Source: Rhynchonema sp. JSB1_4
Lineage: Eukaryota > Nematoda > Chromadorea > Monhysterida > Xyalidae
Length of the DNA: 64,000 nucleotides
NCBI GenBank assembly: GCA_030248065.1
Contig: JASAMV010007821.1
Coordinates: forward strand, 1 to 64,000
Reading direction: 5' to 3'
Position 1 is the first letter of the stretch. Each line of letters opens with the position of its first letter. Made by a program: the position numbers and the translations under genes. The notes beneath the pieces are model-generated. The model did not search any database. It saw nothing but the letters and a program-made list of their open reading frames with translations, and was not told the origin of the DNA. Shown piece by piece: positions 58,301 to 64,000 of this stretch.

Positions 58301-61300
58301 TCACTGTGCTGATTGTAATCGACATTGGGCTATCTCCCCAAACAGTGTCTGCGCCGACAGTGAATTCAAAGTCTCTGTTAGGATACTCTGAAAAGAAAGT
58401 AAACAATGCCATCTGTATACCAAATGTATACAAGCAGACAAACTACTGACGTGGTCTCACACATACGTATCCAGCCAGAGCCGTTGATAAGACAGTAACA
58501 TCGTTAATACCAGCGGTGTATGTGAGAAGCGTTTTGTTTTTGTACCAAACACTGGCGCTGAAATGCACATGTTTGGATCCCCCAGAAAGATATACACAAG
58601 GAAAGTAATTTTCAGCGACATGATCTCTGGCGAATCTAATACGTACACTGGCACCGTTGCCAGACGCGTGAATAAAACGTCAAACATCTGTTTGGCCATC
58701 AAATCCGCAACATCCCAAGCATTTCCAGCGAGCTCGGCATCCAGTTTTGCACATCGCTGAAACAAAGAGAAATGGTTTGGTAAGTATCGTACACTGCTGC
58801 TCTGTCTTGCCATTCACGTTACCTGGTTGGCACCGTGCTGGTTCACTAACACGTTACTGATGAACAACTCAGTTCCATTGTATTGCAACCATGTGCCGAG
58901 GCACGTTCGATTAACGTCATCTAAATATTTATTGGACTGGTTTTGTTGTTGCGAACTTGGAATTTTGACCACCGCACCCAAACACGCCTGTTTTGTAATC
59001 GGCTACAACGTAGAACAATGCTGGACTCTGTGCTTTGCTGGTTATTGGTTGTCCAATCCAAGCTTCCTGCCAGCTGGCTTTTGTCCATTTGGTTGAATCA
59101 GTTGTACCGTTTTCATTAACGTCGCCGTATGAGAAGTATCCTTCCACAACTCGAAATCCTAGCGGATCGCACGTGATATAGATCTACCAATGAGAAAGAT
59201 AATTGTGCCAAGCAACGTGAACAAAAAAAACAGTTCCGCACTTGTCGCTCAGGAGAGCCCCATATGTCGACACCATTCCGTAATTGCACCTTGACTTTCC
59301 AAACGCCGCGTCTCTCCATCGGTAGTAGAACGGTTACCCCATTGGGATCCATGTGATTATAGCCCACCATTTGTCGTGTTGCAACTACACCGGGCAGCTC
59401 CCATTCCCATCGAACATGGAGTGAATCAGGCCCTGGATTTTGACTTTCATTTCCAAGGAAATTTGTACTGGAACAGCGAAGAAATTCAACACAGACGAAA
59501 CTAACAGGTATTATACGGCGCGGAAAGCGTGACGTTCACAGGAGTAGAACAGGTCCAAGTTGTAGCCATTGTAAAATTCAGGATTTCCACGAAACCCTCG
59601 CGAGCGATTACGGTGCAATTGTTGCTCACAAGAAAACCTGATGCTTCAGCTTCCAGGTCATCGATAGTCACAGTGTAGTTAACTTGTGCGTGACCCAGCT
59701 GTAATGTCAGCTGTTGTGTTACAAACGTTCAAGCACGCGCGATTGAATAATAGAATAATTCATTAACGTTTGTTGCCACTACAGCGGGATTTAGCAACAG
59801 TGGACTTGCTTGGATGTAGTGATACGTAGTGCCGCCGTACGCGAAGGTAACAGAGAAATTGTGAGTTGATGACACTGCAACCAAAAAATCTTCCATCAGG
59901 TAGTCTCTGAGCAATAAATGAGTTTGAAGAACCTGATCTCTCGCAGATAAATGGCAGCACTGTAGTTGATGCTGGCAACCCCAGGTCTTCCCCCGCGTTG
60001 TTAACCGTTGTGCCTTGCATCCAGTAGCTCGTTGGCCTGAAACTCATCAACAGACTCTCTGAATAACACCAATAGAACGCGCAATATAATTTGTGTCACT
60101 CACAAGTTTTGAGGAACAATGCCTTCGGCACGTGCAGCCGCAAACAGAACCGCCCTGATGGCTTGTGGATTGGTAGTAATCGACGTTGCAAGGCTGGCTG
60201 TTTCTGCTGAACACGCAGCGCTTGCAGAGCTTTCATCTTTTGCCCCAAAGCCCACAGAGTACTCAGCGTTACCAATGTGCGTCCACGTTCCAGAGCAGAC
60301 ACCTGATGTCCACATTTGCGCGTTTGAACGAAAAATGTTGTTAAGTAGTACCATCTCACCAGTCTCGTTGTAAATTGATGTGACGTAGGCTAATGCTTGA
60401 GAACTAGTCCGAACCAGTGGAGGATACACAACGTTGTCAATGATGCCATCGGTCCATTCCGGCTGCGAAAGACTCGAATTCGCTCGGTGTGGAAAGAAAG
60501 TTATCGGAATTGATTGATAGCCTGCTGCGCACACAACTTTAACCTGAAATTTAGAAACATTCATGCTCAACGTTGCATTGAATTGCGTCGAATCACTATG
60601 AACGCACCGTATAGTTTCGAGATCTTATGTAACTGACACCGTTCTGAATAACCACCCATATAATCCAGGTACCGATTTCATCGAATACTCCAGTGATAGC
60701 TTCCGAGTGATTGCTAGCACTGTGTGTTTGGAAGTTCCACGACTCTTGACTTTTATTCGATGGACGGATCCACCAGAATGTTGCATGATACGTGTCCAAC
60801 CCTAGGATTTTTATGCATTTCGAATTCTTTCTTTCTCGGAAAGGGAATTACTTCACCAACATGTATTGTATGGTTCAATTAGATTCACAGCAAAGGTCTG
60901 CCGCATAATCGCTCGGGATCCCACATGAATTTGTGGTATAACAGAGAGCTGCTCGCGAGTGTACAGGATATTGTGCGACTGAACCAAGAACTCTTCTGTG
61001 TTATTCGCTTCGGCTGCTGTGTCTCTGATATAAACGTCGTGCGCAATTTGTGAACTGTTCGTCTGAAAATTTAGGGATACTTGAGAATCAACGTACTAAA
61101 CATGTCAAGGAAAAACTTATTTACATTGTTGTAGTCCAGGTGGAAAACTATAGGACTGTGTCCACGGACCACCATGTGCGCCGCATCCGTGACGTTTATT
61201 TCGAACGTGTGGAGGAACGGCAGCTTGCGTTCACAAAGATAGTACGTGACTTCGCTTCTATTTCCGTGGATGATGTCTCCGAGATGCGACACCATCGTTG

Positions 61301-64000
61301 TGTTGCTCACCCATAGACTTACACTACATTTTGATAAGCACAATAGTTACGTTGCCCAATATTTGCAAATCGAAAAACTAAATTGAGACCATTTACCTTT
61401 TGTCGCGGTAACTTTGGTTCGAACGTGGCCATCCGATATGATAGGTCAACGCAGATCGAATAAATTGGAGATCCTGCCACGTCAGAAAGTCGAATTGGGC
61501 CAGTTGTACATCTCCGCCAGGCGACGAATTGCATTTCTCTTTGGCTGATGTGTAATCGGCAAGGCCTTCTGCGATGTAGTATGAGTGATGATTGTAGTGG
61601 TACCACAGTCCTCCGCAAGCGGTATTGTTTGCGTCTATAAATGTGTTGTTTAGTAGCGTGCGATTCCTTTCGTCCGAAAAGCTGGCTCGAAAAGTCGCAC
61701 GCTGGTACTCCGTCGCAATGTAGAGCTTCACATCGGCGTCCGGCCGGACTATTGGTTTGTCATTCACCCACCACCACTGCCATGCGCCATTTACCCACGC
61801 ATACTGATTTGCAATGTCCGCATCAGTGTATGGAAAATAGACCGTCGTGATCATATGTTTCTGCGGCACACATTGTGGGCGGCTCTGCAAATTCTCAAAA
61901 TTATTTCTGAGCTGCAACCCGTCTCTGTTGATTAGCAGTCTGAAAGTTTGTACCTGTATTGTGAGTGACGTAATTTCGCTGACGCCATTGTACATGGTAA
62001 CTTCAATGTCATACAGTCGATTGACTTTTGCCATATTCAGCATGTAGTGTGACTGGCTTGCATATCCGTAGTGTTCTACGAACTCGCCACCCTCGTAATT
62101 GTCAACCGGCGTTGTCACAAACCAATGGTAAGCAAACCAGTGGGCATCGGACCCTAAAATATCTTTCGTTACGTATGATTAAGAGAAAAGATTGCGCAAA
62201 AATAACAAGACTCACAGATAATATAAGGGGGTAATATTGATACGTTCACCAATGTTTCGAACTCAAACGTCAGGGGAGCAGTGACGTTCGGTGGTAGCAC
62301 CAGTGGTTCCCGAGCGAAGACGGCATGCGTTGTATTCAAAGCCAATGACATCAGAGCAGCCGTTTCGTCCGAAATGTCAAGATTATAGGACACCTCCGAC
62401 GGCATGTTGTTGTTCCAACCAGGCTAAGACAACTTCAAAACATTAAAATGTTTGATAACTTACATATTCAGCCAATTTAGTATTTTTCTCACACATCATT
62501 AAATTAAATGCAAGGTTATTCGCTGACCGGTGTTTCAGTAAGGGTCACACTCAGTGGGCTTGGTCCTGTAAATTCATGAGTGGCGGTGCCTTTGAATGTC
62601 AGTGAAAAGTTTTGCATTGTCGATACTGAAACAGGGAGTTCTCCTTCTCATTCCGGCGTTCAGTAACTGGAACATTACAGATAACTTACAGTCTCGTTCG
62701 CACACGTATTGCAGCAACGTGCTTTTATCCAACTTCGAGACCGTGTGACTCAGCGGCTTAACCACTGCGCTCAACTCAGTTCCGCCGGTTCCTCCGCAAA
62801 CAGTGTCCCATATAATATCACAATTATTCACAACGTTTCCGTTCAACCAAGTCCAGTTCGCATTTGGCGTGGTTCGAACAAGTCCAACCCAGGCAGGCTG
62901 ATTCATGTTACCGTATCGGCTCACGGTGGCGCTAATTCCCCTAATGGATTTCAACTTGTCAGCATTTGGGTGAACAGTCGCCAACTTTCCACCTGAAGCC
63001 CCGCCAAGAGATTCACACGCAGCTGCGGCGTTTGCGTATGTATCCACTACTTTGCTAACGTAGTACTCTTTTTGGTCCTGCTTCAACCAGTAACCCCCGC
63101 ATGCGCTGCCGTTCGCTGAAACGCATTAAAATGAGTCTGAGAAAGCCAGGGATCAACAGCCTTGAAACTTTTAAAAATTCCTCACGGTAAGGATAGTGGT
63201 GAGCAATGTAGAAATCTGATGGCTGTCCGGTCATAAACGTGAAATCATGCACGTCGGCCGCGGATGGCCATGTATTGTTGTAACTGGACAAATCTACTAG
63301 TCGTGCCCAGTATGAAGCATCGCGTATGTCACTGGTATTGGCGTTGTACGGGAAGAATATTGCTGCTAACTCGATACTGTCTGGTTCGCAAAGGATTGCG
63401 ATCTGGAAATGACGTTCAGTTAGGATCATCGCGACGTTATGCGAGTAATGCAGATACAGTACACACATTCCAAGTGGCGTTGACGGTAGTCCAACGGTCA
63501 CCAACAGTAACGTAGACATGGAAAACACCAGGATGTGTGAAGGAATGCGTCAGATTAGGGTAGACGTCTGAATATTTTAGGGTGCTGCCATCTCCCCAGT
63601 CAACATAATACCAGACGGTGGTTAAATCCACACTTGTTCCGTCGGCTGTAGTGATAATGCAGGTTTTTCTCTCGATGTAATGCAAAATAACACGCTAAAT
63701 AATTTTTCACTGACTTCGAAAAATCGTGTCGAGAACGTAGAAATTATTATTCCTATTTGCAAATCCCACAAGTGGTCCATCTAAACGTATTGTCGTTGCG
63801 TCCATTTGAGCCAGTACCATGATCTGCAGCACGGTTTGATTGTGTCTTATATGCCGGTCATTTGATTAATGCAGAAAATACTATACCTCACCTCCAACAG
63901 GTTTAAAAACTGTGCATGAAAGTAGACATTTCCGATATCGACTCCCAGGAGATAATGTCCCGGTGTGTGTGCCGTAAACCTGACATTTTCGCTAACGATG
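43095..64000 (-). CDS. Polycystin-1-like receptor/channel, 5' end outside window
   Basis: One continuous run of minus-strand exons with the order of a polycystin-1 (LOV-1/PKD1 type): PKD-like repeat, C-type lectin-like modules, long extracellular region, GPS site, TM1, PLAT domain, several TMs, a polycystin cation-channel domain and a charged C-terminus. Separate entries give the domains. Phase-checked 3' exons include 46034-46385, 45635-45786 and 43095-43376 (stop at 43095-43097). Further channel exons with clear splice sites are 47611-47864, 47404-47534, 46639-46841 and 46458-46573. A partial exon (63892-64000) runs off the window end. Family members sit in ciliary or sperm membranes, cleave themselves at the GPS and pair with a polycystin-2 channel. 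Introns are mostly short, but 43377-45634 holds two hAT-like MITEs. No signal peptide can be seen because the start is missing. Confidence 0.85.
43878..44581. mobile_element. hAT-like MITE in last polycystin intron
   Basis: CAGTGGTCAATAAATTTTTT at the left and AAAAACCACTG at the right; flanks GCTGCATG and GCTGCATA agree at 7 of 8 bases. A/T-rich ends, no convincing ORF. Confidence 0.78.
44740..44836. repeat. Repeat fragment shared with the RING-CH intron MITE
   Basis: The stretch from CACCTCGGTGCGT through TTCCCAAAACGTTTGTGTGTTGAA to ATTGAGGTCAGCCAGCTGGAA matches 17075-17190 with scattered changes. Only one arm is present here. A hAT-like element was inserted at its end. Confidence 0.6.
44843..45290. 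mobile_element. hAT-like MITE, second copy
   Basis: CAGGGTTGGGCAAAAAACG to TTTTTTTAGCCCAACCCTG. The interior is colinear with 40229-40699. Flanks ACTGGAAC and GCTGAAAC agree at 6 of 8 bases. It lies in the last polycystin intron. Confidence 0.82.
45635..48351 (-). other. Polycystin cation-channel domain
   Basis: Exons read in order: MFSLLNDVLINLAFAVVVM (S1-like), SAEQFWVYTDKILVNATRAF and IPLNNHSATIKE (large extracellular S1-S2 loop), STEFALVLIVFEGLFLLFII (S2), SSWNWIDIGLFF (S3), VCSFLSILFYVLRYFA (S4), EEMFSNLQAFVLFLATINIV, ELMAFTVMFIIVYAAFCSAF (S5), NEVFAAMLGKFSF (pore helix/filter region) and APWFFFVFMVLQAMILVNML (S6). The pattern matches the PKD channel family, but whether it conducts cannot be told. 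Confidence 0.82.
46868..47245. repeat. AGGAAATAGGAAAT repeat block in polycystin intron
   Basis: Many direct and inverted copies of AGGAAATAGGAAATATTTCC lie in the intron between the exons at 46639-46841 and 47404-47534. It may be a palindromic MITE built of short repeats; terminal repeats and a duplication were not clear. Confidence 0.5.
49707..50125 (-). other. PLAT domain of the polycystin-1-like protein
   Basis: Read over two exons: YVYEMLVTTGFARGSATDS, TGDRQETQIRDLVC and GATDSFVITVKQ, then PLGNLQYLRIWHDNTGQG and SFRSWYCTQVVIID with FLVDKWLAVDEADGA. It matches the beta-sandwich lipid- and protein-binding PLAT/LH2 domain that follows TM1 in polycystin-1 proteins. The exon 49707-49872 has clean splice sites. 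Confidence 0.85.
50179..50442 (-). other. GPS cleavage site and first transmembrane segment
   Basis: The exon reads LKCKTNHLTPFSAGLFV, then YCCLGVLLVSYFLMYVW (TM1) and continues to the PLAT linker. HLT (codons at 50389-50397) is the self-cleavage tripeptide, cut between L and T. The upstream exon (from about 50505) gives KGCYYEDADKDAWLSLGM, the first half of the GPS with its Cys and W. Confidence 0.85.
50799..51180. mobile_element. CCGGAG-family element in polycystin intron
   Basis: CAGGAGAAGTTCAATTAAG at the left and TTTAATTGAACTTCTCCGG at the right, TA on both sides, with AAGCCCC...GGGGGTTTATT-type inner palindromes. Related to 40736-41340. Confidence 0.7.
51190..57960 (-). other. Long extracellular region before the GPS (GAIN/REJ-like by position)
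   Basis: Many short minus-strand exons with low-complexity-free, N-glycosylation-rich sequence. SVLVHIKPFDDDVDLILFFA (about 51300) is typical of the strand just before a GPS (GAIN domain). Helical stretches such as ALIDMGKLETGDSIVKHMK (about 52300) and AEKAAKLIEELTKMLTDSDV (about 52850) resemble the REJ/GAIN part of polycystin-1. The domain names here rest on position more than on motif. Confidence 0.5.
58730..58930 (-). other. C-type-lectin-like module 4 (N-terminal half)
   Basis: NRTCLGTWLQYNGTELFIS, then NQRCAKLDAELAGN. The same Cys-G-x-W ... Y/F ... A-x-x-x-C pattern as the other three modules, but without a visible second half. Confidence 0.5.
60110..60320 (-). other. C-type-lectin-like module 3 (N-terminal half)
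   Basis: SGVCSGTWTHIGNAEYSVGF, then ASAACSAETASLATSIT. Preceded by a stretch with an asparagine- and tryptophan-rich Ig/PKD-like linker, as in modules 1 and 2. Confidence 0.5.
61430..61640 (-). other. C-type-lectin-like module 2
   Basis: NNTACGGLWYHYNHHSYYIA, then SAKEKCNSSPGGDVQLAQFD and LTYHIGW. It follows a large exon with PKD-like strands (EVTMYNGVSEITSLTIQVQT). Confidence 0.55.
62690..63115 (-). other. C-type lectin domain (module 1, most complete)
   Basis: A single exon holds SACGGYWLKQDQKEYYVS, AAAACESLGGASGGKLATVH, AWVGL, NANWTWLNG and a final YVCERD, the ordered hallmarks of a C-type lectin fold (W[IV]GL and paired Cys). No EPN or QPD calcium/sugar motif was seen, so carbohydrate binding is uncertain. 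Confidence 0.75.
63460..63665 (-). other. PKD repeat
   Basis: YYVDWGDGSTLKYSDVYP, then LTHSFTHPGVFHVYVTVGD: the WDFGDGS...H.Y..PG.Y.V.V.V pattern of the PKD fold, an extracellular beta-sandwich repeated in polycystin-1. The partial exon at 63892-64000 (FTAHTPGHYLLGVDIGN) looks like the end of another such repeat. Confidence 0.8.

Overview
The window looks like nuclear DNA of a small-intron invertebrate. Coding sequence is split into short exons by GT..AG introns (mostly 50-500 bases), there is no operon structure, and the genes are metazoan: a polycystin-1-like channel/receptor, a DEG/ENaC channel, PAN/Apple and TSP1 proteins, a leishmanolysin-type (M8) protease, a RING-CH (MARCH-type) ubiquitin ligase, a LAPTM4-like lysosomal tetraspan, a globin with glutamine at E7, and an RRM-RGG RNA-binding protein. 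A nematode or another ecdysozoan is plausible, but the phylum cannot be fixed from the sequence alone. Gene models were joined by hand from splice signals, codon phase and family motifs. Wherever exon borders are given, the phases of neighbouring exons match unless the entry says otherwise.

Layout. 0.2-2.3 kb (+): Apple-domain protein. About 2.5-6.6 kb (+): DEG/ENaC channel. 6.6-9.4 kb: transposon-rich spacer with a complete Helitron. 9.4-11.4 kb (+): secreted protein with a TSP1 repeat. 13.5-15.3 kb (+): LAPTM4-like protein, convergent with the RING-CH ligase at 16.6-19.0 kb (-). 19.0-26.6 kb: no gene seen. 26.6-29.8 kb (+): M8 metalloprotease. 32.3-34.4 kb (+): globin. 35.2-38.7 kb (+): RRM-RGG protein. 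38.7-43.1 kb: transposon-rich spacer with a tandem hairpin array. 43.1-64.0 kb (-): one very large polycystin-1-like gene whose 5' end lies outside the window.

The most striking feature is the density and variety of short non-autonomous DNA transposons. There are Helitrons (5' A|TC, 3' CTAG|T), hAT-like elements (8-bp duplications, two of them exact), TA-flanked Tc1/mariner-like elements, a TTA-flanked Tourist-like element with two others nested in it, a TTAA-flanked piggyBac-like element and several snapback elements. Almost all sit in introns or spacers. The genes share no obvious pathway; several encode secreted or membrane proteins, and the window is best read as ordinary gene neighbours in a genome under heavy MITE load.

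The items most worth pursuing are the polycystin-1-like receptor with repeated C-type-lectin-like modules, the Apple/DEG-ENaC neighbourhood, the exact 32-nt-period hairpin array downstream of the polycystin stop, the perfect 59-bp-arm hairpin element, and the Helitron pair that differ by a pyrimidine-rich insert of roughly half a kilobase.
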